64,000 nt of DNA, from contig NC_049916.1 of assembly GCF_001411555.2 (NCBI RefSeq), forward strand, positions 11,869,945 through 11,933,944, given 5' to 3'. Origin of the DNA: Juglans regia (taxonomy: Eukaryota; Streptophyta; Magnoliopsida; Fagales; Juglandaceae). A program made the position numbers and the translations under genes. Shown in pieces: positions 46,429-55,671 of this stretch. Position 1 is the stretch's first letter. Each line of letters starts with the position of its first letter. The notes below the pieces were generated by a model. It was not told the DNA's origin. It did not search any database and saw only the letters and a list, made by a program, of their open reading frames with translations.

Positions 46429-47792
46429 AGTGACAATTTTGTGGCTCGAGTAATCACTCGATTAGAACTCCTAATTTTTTGAAATTTTTTTTTCCTATAT
46501 TTCCTCTTCCCAGTTTCTTCCTCTTTGTCCAAACGATACTCCTTTTCCTGTGAAAAAACTTCCACATGAATATCAGGTTCCGGATCCGATAAAGACCCTT
46601 CTTCCAAACAAAAAGCATCATCAGTCCGCTGGGCCTCTTCCGTAATCACTGTTTCTTCCTCAGCCAAATGCTCTGTTTCTGTAACCTGCTCTGTCTCTCG
46701 CGTGACTGCCTCCGATTGCAAACTAGCATCCGTTTGCCTCACCTTAGCGAGACTCTCCGAATTTACTGCCTCTCCAATTTCTGTGTCCACTACTAATACC
46801 TCTATCATCAAAGTAGAAGCAGGGGCCCCTAAAACCAAATTAACATCCAAGTATTCTGCATCAACTTGTTCTGCATGATTTCTTGGAAAGGCTAAAACCG
46901 AAGACCCAAGAACCAACTTAGATTGATCTTCCACCCCAGGTTCCTCCGAAACTGGTTCTTTAGGCTCTTCCAATACTATTTCTCTAGGCTCTTCCCTATC
47001 TGGTTCTTGATCACCATCTGTTGGTTGTTGCCGAACCCACATTTTCTTATCTGGTTTCCTTTTTCCAGCCCGACATGTACGCACATTGTGCCCCTGAATT
47101 TTACAAATGGAATAGAAAGCAAGCAATGTTTCATACACAATCTCCTGCTTTCGACTAGAACCCAACCCCGGCATGCCAATCCAAAAATGTGAAATAGGCT
47201 CAATGGCCGCATCCATCTCCACACAGAGACGCGCACCATCAGTGCGAGTCGCACAACGCGTGGGGTTATCACGCCTAATAAATCTACCGATTGGAGCTGT
47301 CAAGATTTTAAGCAATGATTCATGATAAAAATTAGGAGGCAAACCTAGTAAAGCAATCCAAACCGGCACTATTGATGGTTCTTCCTCCTCCTTAAACTCT
47401 GGCATCCAGTGAAAGGCACGATAAGGAATACCGTCCATATCGCATGCCTCCCTTGATAAAGCTTTCATGCAGTCCTCCTCTGAAACCATACGAACGAAAA
47501 CATTTCTCAGACGCCTCATGGTTGAAACAACTGGAGTACCTTCCAAGCCCCATCGATTCCGAATGAAGTTTCGGATAGCGTCCAAAGATGGCCGGTTACG
47601 GAGAAACTTCAAAACTATTGAGAACCTGAATGGTTCTGCCGAACGGAATATCTCCTCCTTGGAGAACTGAAAGAAAAGTTCTCCATCCTTGGTTTTTGGC
47701 GCACGGTGAGACACGGCCAACTCAGGAAGAGGCTGAGGAACCACCGAAACTAAATCTACAAATCGTCTACCAACTTCATCAGTGGCTGCCAT
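46425..47792 (-). CDS. LINE-A ORF1, RNA-binding protein (DUF4283, damaged knuckle)
   Basis: 455 codons without interruption. It parallels LINE-B ORF1: FSKEEIFRSAEPFRFSIVLK, FLRNRPSLDAIRNFIRNRWG, FVRMVSEED, VPVWIALLGLPPNFYHESLL and TRCATRTDGARLCVEMDAA. The zinc knuckle reads YSICKIQGHNVRTC; the first cysteine is tyrosine, so zinc binding is probably impaired. An acidic tail rich in EEP and TE follows. Its stop overlaps the ORF2 start by four bases (ATGA at 46425-46428). The role is binding LINE RNA in the retrotransposition particle. Confidence 0.85.
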   Translation of the reverse strand: MAATDEVGRRFVDLVSVVPQPLPELAVSHRAPKTKDGELFFQFSKEEIFRSAEPFRFSIVLKFLRNRPSLDAIRNFIRNRWGLEGTPVVSTMRRLRNVFVRMVSEEDCMKALSREACDMDGIPYRAFHWMPEFKEEEEPSIVPVWIALLGLPPNFYHESLLKILTAPIGRFIRRDNPTRCATRTDGARLCVEMDAAIEPISHFWIGMPGLGSSRKQEIVYETLLAFYSICKIQGHNVRTCRAGKRKPDKKMWVRQQPTDGDQEPDREEPREIVLEEPKEPVSEEPGVEDQSKLVLGSSVLAFPRNHAEQVDAEYLDVNLVLGAPASTLMIEVLVVDTEIGEAVNSESLAKVRQTDASLQSEAVTRETEQVTETEHLAEEETVITEEAQRTDDAFCLEEGSLSDPEPDIHVEVFSQEKEYRLDKEEETGKRKYRKKKFQKIRSSNRVITRATKLSL

Positions 47793-48364
47793 GTAGCCTT
47801 ACGTAAATCTGGGAACAAAACTATGCAGAAAAAGAAAACTCAAGGAGAGTTTTCAAGAAGCCGCATCATTTCTTGAAGCATTTCTTGGAGCCCAGCATTA
47901 AAACTCTTGCTTCAAGACGCCCATCATGATGAAAACCTCCCATATACCATCTTAAGATTCCAGAGTAGAAGGACGAATACTGTAAGATTTCTTTGCGTAC
48001 GTACGTTGCTTTTGACTAATGGCTATCCAAGAAAGAATCTGGGGATCATGATCTTGGACGACGGGGAATTACGTACATCATTCAGGCCCAAGTGTATTGC
48101 TAATTTGGACTTTGATGTACGTTTGAAGCGTAACTTCGCGTGCATGGATCTTTCACTTTCACTTGTTATCTGCAAACTCCGTTCCAAAAATCAAGAATAT
48201 ATTCATATGTCATTGCATATATATCTGCGTATATATGTCAAGGAGATAGCCTTCGTATTGTTGATGTGTGCGGAAACTCATCTGTAAGAAAACTCATCTG
48301 TAAGAGAAGATTATAAATTTGTTTTTTTTAACTTTTTTCTAAATAACTTCTTAACCTGATAAGC

Positions 48365-48510
48365 GTTACAGCCACAAAAGTAAATTTACAAATTGACAAG
48401 ATTCCATATAATATCTTATATTTATTTTATAATAAAAGTAATTTTATAATATAACGTAGCATATCAAACCATGTCAATTTATATTTTACTTTTATAAATT
48501 TTTTTGTAAC
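48365..48510. mobile_element. MITE-like element, family C
   Basis: The ends are GTTACAGCCACAAAAG and, at the right, TTTTTTTGTAAC. Subterminal phrases CAAAAGTAAATTTACA and AAAAGTAAAATATAAA (right side complemented) form imperfect inverted arms. No clear target duplication. About 27328-27424 may be a relative. Confidence 0.45.
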
Positions 48511-48799
48511 TAAAGCATTTCTCTTTTTAACATATCAAAAGTGTAGAAAATGTGCTTTACACATCAAAACTTGCAAGAAGAATGCCTCTTTATTGTCGCT
48601 CAATAAATATGAAAAGAGACAAAAATTTACATCCTCCCAAGTCTTTGACGAACTGTTATGAACCCACTAGGTAGAATTCACCCTTGAAAACTAGTTTACA
48701 AGGGAAGGGTGCCCAAGGGCTTATAAACCATCAACCAAACCCACACTTAGTCGATGTGGGATCGTAACAAGCACCATGCTCCGCAGCCGACGTCCCACT
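48511..48799. other. unassigned DNA with an LTR-like phrase
   Basis: No gene is seen. 48650-48790 contains GGGCTTATAAACCATC and CGATGTGGGATCGTAAC, phrases common in LTRs of plant retrotransposons. It could be the remains of another LTR immediately beside the next element. Confidence 0.35.
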
Positions 48800-49198
48800 T
48801 GTAACACATTCGAGGTGTTTGGGTGACTAGAAAATATAAGAGAAAATATAAGAAAATTGGTCACATTCGAGGTTGACCTACCCTCCAAGAACAAGAGAGA
48901 AAAGAGAATAAGGAAATATTTTCATTAATGATTCTGGATGATTCTCCTCAATAGCTACAGTACCCTTATATGCTATAATGTAAACACCAGATAAAAGGCC
49001 TTCGCCTTGCTCCAACATGACCCACGATTAACTAAGCAAACTTAACAAAGGAAAACAAACTAACTAAGCCCAGCTGCCTTGTGACCCACTCCCTAACATC
49101 ATAACAATAAAGTAATTCAGGCCCTATTAAACTCGGCCCAAGCTCAGCCCAAGCTCAGCCCAAGCTCAGCCCAAGCTTTCCATTCATAGACTGTGACA
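48800..49198 (-). repeat. 3' LTR (minus orientation) of the gene-capturing element
   Basis: 399 bp, TGTAACAC at left and CTGTGACA at right in plus coordinates. It aligns with 51569-51950. It has four tandem copies of an 11-bp unit (CAAGCTCAGCC type) at about 49137-49182; the other LTR shows only about two. Confidence 0.87.
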
Positions 49199-49242
49199 AA
49201 CCATCCCCCATAGAAGCACCTTGTCCATAAGGTGTGGTATCC

Positions 49243-50513
49243 TTACCCACAATTGTCCCACCCACCTAGGTCAAAAACAAGAATTTTCTTTGTCTTAAGA
49301 GCAACTCTATGTTTCAGAATAGCACCACCGTTAAGGACTGCTCCCATACCATCATAGGTCCTATCTTCGAGAAGGCCAAAGCTTCTAGCAATAGTCACCA
49401 TAAAATTATCAGAACAAGTCTTGCCAACATAAGTACCACCCAAAGAACCACCAGGACATGAAGTACGTGGAAGTTTACAACAATGAGAAACATATGGGCA
49501 GTATGAGCAAAATGCATTTGAATGAGACACTTGACTTTTAGGAACTGGACAGTCTTGATGCGTAGAAGAACCTTCTACAAAATATTGGTTATTCCAACCA
49601 CCAAAATGATAAAGCTACTCCAAAATCTTTTGCCTATTCTCCTCAAGCTCATAATATTGGTTGAGTACCTCATTATAATCTTCCATGTTGTGAAAAGATG
49701 AATGGCCAGCACTTTCCACATCTTGCTTTTGTAGACTATTCAATAAATTTATACAGGGCTCAGGTGCATGAGAATCTACACAATAATTTTCTTTAACTAG
49801 TAAAAGATTAGTCTCACCCAAGTCTTCATTAATCCATCTTGAAGGAAATGCATGATTCTCCTGACCCATATTGAGCAAACTTCCCTTATAAATCAATAAC
49901 AAGAATGATGGTGCAAACAAGTTAATCCTAACAAATCACATCCCAAGATAAAAGGTCCAGTAACAATCCACACTCTTATCTAGCATTACATCAAACACCT
50001 TACGTACTGCACTCAACTCTTTAACAACTTTTGCATACAAATTGAACTTTTTGCCTAACAAATTTTTGCATGCCATCCAGTAGTATGTTACCTCAAACTA
50101 GTCAAAACATGGTGTCATGCATGGTAAAGCATGGTATAGGTGTGGTGCATCCTCAATAACATGTTTACGTTCCTCAAGCGCATGGAATACCAACTTCAAT
50201 TGCCCACCATAGTCAAGACAAAAGACAGCTTTTTCCAAGTAATGAACTCCTCCATGAATGAGCTTTGTGGACCTCGAGGATGTGCCAGAAGAGAAATCCT
50301 CTCACTCAACAAGCCCGACTTGGAGGCCCCCAGTGACCTTTTCGAGGGCGACGCAGCATCTTGGAAGGAGGACACCCTGTAAAACAGCATCTCGCAAATG
50401 AAGAGCTCGAAGGAATGTTGTATCTCCCATGAGGAGAATCCCTTCGATGACGTAGACAGAGACCTAGGGTTGATGCTATGTAGCTGCAACCTTACCTCTA
50501 GCAACTTCATCAT
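49243..50513 (-). other. unrecognised interior frames of the gene-capturing element
   Basis: Minus-strand frames at 50196-50513 (105 codons), 49615-49920 (101 codons) and 49243-49530 (95 codons) have no recognisable domain. One phrase near 50060 (NLLGKKFNLYAKVVKELS) looks protein-like in another frame. They may be further captured fragments, decayed element sequence or chance. Confidence 0.35.
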
Positions 50514-50549
50514 ATGACAACCCTAAATTTGGGGCACTATAAGCAGTCT

Positions 50550-50720
50550 GTTTAAAGAGATGATCTCTTTGACAATCTCCATGAAATCTTTGGTTTCAAC
50601 GATTCTTCCCTGTTTCATCAAACAGACACCAAGAAAGCACATCTTGTTGTTATCTGGAGCAATCGATTGTTGCATCAATGCCCAACCCAAGTTCCCCAAA
50701 AGCCCAATTTTTGCTTTGAA
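50550..50720 (-). pseudogene. MS5/SDI-type TPR protein fragment (captured)
   Basis: On the minus strand this reads LLGNLGWALMQQSIAPDNNK, then MCFLGVCLMKQGRI and VETKDF. It matches the conserved TPR stretch of the plant MS5/POLLENLESS3 and SDI (sulfur-deficiency-induced) family, whose pattern is LGNLGWALMQQ...APDNNKMCNLGICLMKQGR. The repeat segment between MQQ and APDNNK is deleted. Family members act in meiotic exit or glucosinolate and sulfur regulation; this fragment can do neither. The match is from memory and needs a search. Confidence 0.68.
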
Positions 50721-50880
50721 TCCAACTCTAAATCTTTACACCAGAGTAACAAAAATGGAGCTAGAAATTTGAAAAATCATCATCAAAATTTTTTCAAGCC
50801 TTTTTTTAAACATCTGAGGTGCCAAACCTCTTGTTCATGCATGGACAAAAACTCGATTATGCACCAGAAAGAAGGTATGG

Positions 50881-50931
50881 TGCTTCAGGGCTGGGGTTCC
50901 CCCATCAAAGATGAAGATAGGCTTGGTCCTC
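50881..50931 (-). pseudogene. XPG/UVH3-type nuclease fragment (captured, short)
   Basis: The minus strand reads RTKPIFIFDGGTPALK. This is the N-domain motif of XPG/Rad2-family nucleases (UVH3 in plants), with the invariant FDG carrying a metal-binding aspartate. Only about 17 codons are present, directly downstream of the ubiquitin-like piece in the element's reading direction and in the same frame. It is short but the motif is distinctive. Confidence 0.6.
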
Positions 50932-50965
50932 ATAAATGCTCTCGGATTGTACACAAAATCCATCA

Positions 50966-51066
50966 ACTCCCTCTCTTGGATCTGCAGCTTCCCTTTGTCT
51001 ATGGTATCAAATGACTCAATCTCGAAGGTAACGGTCTTTCTGGTTGGGGTTTTTTACAAAAATTTG
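50966..51066 (-). pseudogene. ubiquitin fragment (captured)
   Basis: The minus strand reads QIFVK, a frameshift from one extra A, then KTVTFEIESFDTIDKGKLQI and QERE. This aligns with the first 34 or so residues of ubiquitin (QIFVKTLTGKT...DTIDNVKAKIQDKE), and the nucleotide agreement is high across the stretch. The usual ATG has become ATA. Ubiquitin tags proteins for turnover; this piece lacks the C-terminal glycines and is inactive. A polyubiquitin gene or ubiquitin fusion gene is the likely source. Confidence 0.8.
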
Positions 51067-51146
51067 TATGGTTGTCGGTTGTTGTGGCCGTCAAGGAGTA
51101 ATTATGCCTTCAATAGGTGGAGCAGGTTTAGGAGGGATACGGATGG

Positions 51147-51521
51147 CTAGGTCTCTCCCTTGATGGTCAATTTGTAGTTACTACTAAGGACGGTTCCGAT
51201 TTGTAAGGAAAAATAAATTTTTAGAGGAAATGGATGAAACGATAGTCGCAGGGGAATCTGAGCGGGCTTGATTTCTTCTTTTTCTTCCACAGCAATTGCA
51301 TCTTCCTCTTGTATGTCACACATTTGATCCTCTAATTGGTTGAAGCTTTCTTGAAAGTTGCTAGCAAATTCTTCCAGCGATAGTTGAAATACTTTGTGCA
51401 TTTCGTTGTGGCTTGCCTGAAAATCATTTAGATGTTGTTGAAGAACATCGAATCGTTGAAGATTTTGTTCCATTAGTTCTTTGATATTGAGTAAGGATGA
51501 GATGATGTTTTCCATTCTCAC
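51147..51521 (-). CDS. hypothetical coiled-coil protein of the gene-capturing element
   Basis: 124 codons; first frame after the primer-binding site, where a gag would be expected. It starts MRMENIISSLLNIKELMEQN and is rich in leucine, glutamine and glutamate with heptad-like spacing over residues 1-75, followed by an acidic EEDAIAVEEKEEIKP tail. No gag domain or zinc knuckle is recognised. The frame is open, but conservation is unknown; it may be an element-specific leader protein or another captured fragment. Confidence 0.4.
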   Translation of the reverse strand: MRMENIISSLLNIKELMEQNLQRFDVLQQHLNDFQASHNEMHKVFQLSLEEFASNFQESFNQLEDQMCDIQEEDAIAVEEKEEIKPAQIPLRLSFHPFPLKIYFSLQIGTVLSSNYKLTIKGET

Positions 51522-51552
51522 AAATTAATGAAGCCGTTGCCAAGGAAAGACT

Positions 51553-51568
51553 GGCTCTGAATACCACT
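51553..51568 (-). other. primer-binding site of the gene-capturing element
   Basis: The minus strand reads AGTGGTATTCAGAGCC just inside the 5' LTR. It matches the initiator-methionine tRNA complement (TGGTATCAGAGC) with one inserted T. Confidence 0.78.
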
Positions 51569-51950
51569 TGTAACACACCTGATAGTAGGTGTTTGGGTGA
51601 CTAGAAAATATAAGAGAAAAGATACGAAAATTGGTCACATTTGAGGTTGACCTAGCCTCCAAGCACAAGAGAGAAAAGAGAACAATGAAATATTTTCATT
51701 AAAGATTTAGGATGATTCTCCTCAATAGCTACAGTACCCATATATGCTAAAATGCAAACACCGGATAAAAGGCCTCCGCCTTGCTTCAACATGACCCACG
51801 ATTAACTAAGTAAACTTAACAAAGGAAAACAAACCAACTAAGCGTAGCTGCCTTGCGACCCACTCCCTAACATGATAACAATTAAGTAAATCAGGCCCTA
51901 TTAGACTTGGCCCAAGCTCGGCCCAGGCATTCCATTCATAGACTGTGACA
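51569..51950 (-). repeat. 5' LTR (minus orientation) of the gene-capturing element
   Basis: 382 bp, TGTAACAC at left and CTGTGACA at right in plus coordinates. It pairs with 48800-49198. The length difference comes from indels, including fewer copies of an 11-bp repeat. Confidence 0.87.
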
Positions 51951-54900
51951 TGAATCATGAAAATTGCAAGATAGATCTGCATGGGAATCTTGCCGGTGAT
52001 TAATCATTTAATGAGGTGGTGTAAAACGAGACTATGACCGATTTTTTATTCTTTTTTTTATTGACACCAAATATTTGGTGGTAACAAATGTTAAGTAATT
52101 TAAGAGAATTTTCTGAGTTCAATAGTCTTGAATATGTGAACGTAGAATTTCAATTGCAGTATATTATATTGATTTATATCGCTCACACTTGATCGGTACA
52201 CTACCCACTTAGAGCATTGACAATAGTTTGGCCAAAGTCAAAGTCAAAATTTGCTTAAAACTACATATTTTATGTAAAGCAAAAGTCATTCAACATATAA
52301 CCCAATTATCTATATACTAGCCAAAATATTAACATAATAGTGTTTTTTTAATAATAATATTTTTGTAACATCCTGGACTTAGTCAAGTCTTCACTCATAT
52401 TTTTGTTATTAACAGTTGATGTATAGTTGTTGGGCCATGCAAGGTGATAGAGGATGTTTAGGGATATCTTTTATACTTTTGAATATTGGTGCATTAGGCA
52501 TGAAAGGCCACAAGAAAGGCCCACAAGGCCCATAGGAGATTTCGACCATTAGCAAGATATTAGGGCTTGAAAACCCTAAGTTGAACTCTAAGGTTTAGAT
52601 GGAGGAGCCACATGGCAAGGGAAGATCTTTTGGTTTTCTAGAAGCTCATCATTGGAAACTTAGGGAAGTAGCAACACGTAACACTTGGCCAACATGCACA
52701 AAAGTTCTAGAATGAGGTAAGAGGATAAGACCAGAGAGAGGATTTGGCCACACATAGGGAACACACCACTCTCACCAACCATATGCCACGTGTCCCTCAT
52801 GCACAACTCACTTCTAGGTCACTTTGAATTTGGACGTGAAAGAGGGCAAGGGGAGTGAAAGAAGATTAGGGTTTTGGTGAACCCAAAAGACCAACACGGC
52901 TCCCATGGGATTTTGGCAAGTGCCAAGAAGTTTGTAAAAATTTGAGAAGACAAAGAGGCATCTAACAGCACTACAAATTATATGGCACAAATACTAGGCA
53001 CTTCTAGCATTCAGCCATGGAGATTACGCTCCCCACATGCAAGCCAACCACCTTGGTTGACACTTGTCATCCAAGGAGGAAGGGCCTTAGAGTTCCAAGA
53101 GGCTTTTTTGCTTGGGAATAGGAAGGTACTCATGGGAAGGCACATGTACCTAGATTCTAGAAGAATCTTTGTAAAGGGAGGTGCAAGGGGCGACGGCAAG
53201 GGCAAGCCAAGAGGCACATGCCACCTACCCACCTAGGGAAGAGAAGACATTTTCTTGGGGAGGTGAAAGGGTTTTCGGCAAACCACATGTGCAAACACAC
53301 CTCACTTGCCACATGGCAACCATGCACACTTGTAGTGGTTCAAGATTGATTTAGGATTTTTTAGATTTTACCTTTTTGCCACCTAGTACATTAAACCTAG
53401 ACACTTGAAAAAGGGCACCGAGGGAATTAGGATTTTGGATTGGAGAGGCCACACGCCCCTGGTCCAAGAAGACCTTTAGTCTTCCAACACAATCCCATCA
53501 TGAGGGAGATGAAGGGACATTTTGGCCAAAGTGCCAAATGGCATCCATGCACCAAGGCTCTTGGTACACCAAGGGGGGAGACGCCTATAAGAAGCTAGGA
53601 ACCAAACATGGGAAGTCCTTTGGTCATTTTCAGATTTCCTCTTAGTGATACACGGCTACACTATTCTCTCCCACTTTCCATCACTTTCACTCCAACCAAA
53701 CATTACCCACACACCAACCATCTTCCTCCAACCACCATTTAACTCACCAAGGAGTACCAACGCCACCCAAGGAGGAGGAGCACACGGGGTAAGAACTATT
53801 TCCTTGTTCTTACACACACACGCACTTCTAACTTTGAAGAAAGATGAACACGAACGCCACACCAAGGAGTACCAACGCCACACATTCGAACTTCAAGGGT
53901 TTCTCATGCCCACGAACACATACACACGCACGCACTCACTTGGGGAAGGTAGGGTTTCTCTTCAAGGGGAGAGAGGGATCCGAAACATTTCTTGCCTTGA
54001 GTAAATAAAGATGAAACTTTGAAGAAGAATGTGAGTCACGGCCATTACACCTAGAAAGTTAAGGTTTTTGCCTTGTATGGAGTCTGAATGTGTGGGAGTT
54101 TTCTTACCATAGGGACGGACCTCAAAAGCCACATACTTGGACTCACACACTCACCAATAAGATTAGGGTTTTTCATGTGACCTTGTCTAATGATCTTTGA
54201 AATATATTTTCAGCTTGCTATTTGCATTCGTTGGATTTTTGTAAGTAGACCTTCAACTTACTCTCGGATAATATGTACATATGACATGTGAACTTGTACT
54301 TGCTTGTTATTTGATTGGATGAAATTTATTTCCATGATGTGTATTCGGTTTTACCTAAAGTATATGATGTCATGCTGATTATTGTATGTTATCATTCAGT
54401 TTCTCTTGAAATGCCATGTTTGTACTCGGATCTATGTCACTATGTTGCTATGTTTGCTTAAGGATGCTAATTCAAATATCTAAAAGATTGTAAGTCCATG
54501 TTACCATGATAAAATCATGTCTTCCACTTGTTATATGTTTTGACCAACCATAGAGAATAAGGATGGGAATCTGTTTTACTCTTGTTAATCGTTGAACATT
54601 ATTGTTTGTATGTACTCATCAAGTTTACGTATGTTCTAATATTTTTAAGCCATAACGTGGGAAGTGTGTCGTTGTGTATAATTGCATGATTTCAACATGC
54701 ATGTTTATAGGATCAAGAAAGAAATGAAGCATCTTAGTCCATGCCACATGCATTAGGTTTGTGCATTGTTTTCAAGAAAATGAGTCAATAAACGTTTTGT
54801 CACAACCCCAAATGCTAGGACGGGGGAATGTCCTAATGGAACTCCTCTGTCCACTTTAGAGTGTGTAAAATAGAGTGGAAACGCCTAGGTCAACGAAGTA

Positions 54901-55290
54901 CAATTGACGGGCCTTGAAATGATCCTTGTGGAAAGGATACCGGAGTGAGGTTGCACCTAAATCTAGTGGGTGTTATACGGTGTAGGTGAAATAAGCGGAA
55001 TACCGTAATAAGTATGTTGAAGTGTAAGATGTAGTCACCTCGATCAAGTGGACCGTTGGATGATGCGGTAACTAACTAGGAGCACACAGTCGTGAGGTAT
55101 CCATCATATGTTATATGAAATGATTAAGGCACTGAGCTCTATGATATGACATATTATGACACGATATGATATGACATGTTATGACATTATATGACAAGAA
55201 ATGATATGATATGTGAATGACCAAGAACTTGAGCTCAAATGATATGTTATATGTAGAAGCTGTGACAAGTACACAAGACCCTATAGACCC

Positions 55291-55631
55291 ATGAATGCGA
55301 TAAATGAGCTTGTAGAGGATGAATTCACAGTTGAGGCCTGCTATGATTTTACTGCCGCCATTTTGAAGCTTACGGCCCAATGCCTTAAGGACATTTTGGA
55401 AGCACTCGATAAGGATGGTGGTGGAACCGAGTCCAAGAAGGCCTCTATAATTAAGGAACATATGAATTTTGTAACCGGATAACTGAAAAAAGCAAAAGAT
55501 TCCTCAGTGGAGGCAAACAAAGTTGCCTCTAGTTTTGGACATCTAGAACCCGAGCCCCTGAAGACTAGGGGTATTTTCCTGAGTCTTACTAGTGAAGGGA
55601 CCTTAGTGCTAGTAAAGTTCCCTATCTCATG
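55291..55631 (+). pseudogene. unrecognised coding-like stretch inside the solo LTR
   Basis: The frame from ATG at 55291 reads MNAINELVEDEFTVEACYDF, AAILKLTAQCLKDILEALDK, SKKASIIKEHMNFVTG, a TAA at 55480 where CAA would fit, then LKKAKDSSVEANKVASSFGH and GIFLSLTSEGTLVLVKFP to a TGA ending at 55631. Composition (charged, helical, balanced amino acids) is unlike the rest of the LTR, and the frame resumes after the single stop. I do not recognise the family. It may be a host-gene fragment picked up by the LTR or an ordinary part of it. Confidence 0.4.
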
Positions 55632-55671
55632 ACGTAAGGATTATTTTGGGAGGTCCCTTGTTTTGGGAAAC

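Larger units (their letters stand above)
28787..48240 (-). mobile_element. LINE-A: full-length-sized L1 LINE, split by LINE-B
   Basis: On the minus strand it runs from a 5' end at 48240 to a poly(A) tail seen as T11 at 28787-28797. The flanking duplication is AGGAGATAGCC(TT) (from 28776 and at 48241-48253). LINE-B (31508-44720) has inserted in ORF2: removing it and one copy of its 16-bp duplication joins the frame perfectly (LNKDT then HGGNIMIKVD). The reconstructed length is about 6.2 kb, with a 5' UTR, ORF1, ORF2 (endonuclease, RT, RNase H) and a 3' UTR resembling that of LINE-B. Confidence 0.88.
48800..51950 (-). mobile_element. non-autonomous LTR element carrying host-gene fragments
   Basis: Two similar LTRs (48800-49198 and 51569-51950) flank a 2.37-kb interior. 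A minus-strand primer-binding site (51553-51568) and a minus-strand polypurine tract (CTATGGGGGATGG at about 49201-49213) give the orientation. No gag, protease, RT or integrase is found. The interior holds fragments resembling ubiquitin, an XPG/UVH3 nuclease and an MS5/SDI TPR protein, plus unrecognised frames. Flanking 5-mers CCACT and TGAAT do not match, so the ends may have recombined or decayed. It depends on another element for mobility. Confidence 0.8.

Noticed and set aside
48800..51950. Interpretation as a Pack-MULE or Helitron rather than an LTR element
   Set aside because: Direct (not inverted) terminal repeats of about 390 bp with TGT...ACA ends, a methionine-tRNA primer-binding site and a purine tract point to an LTR retrotransposon.
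53645..54004. 119-codon frame in the solo LTR
   Set aside because: The region is a CA- and ACC-rich leader downstream of a TATA-like box. Composition explains the frame.
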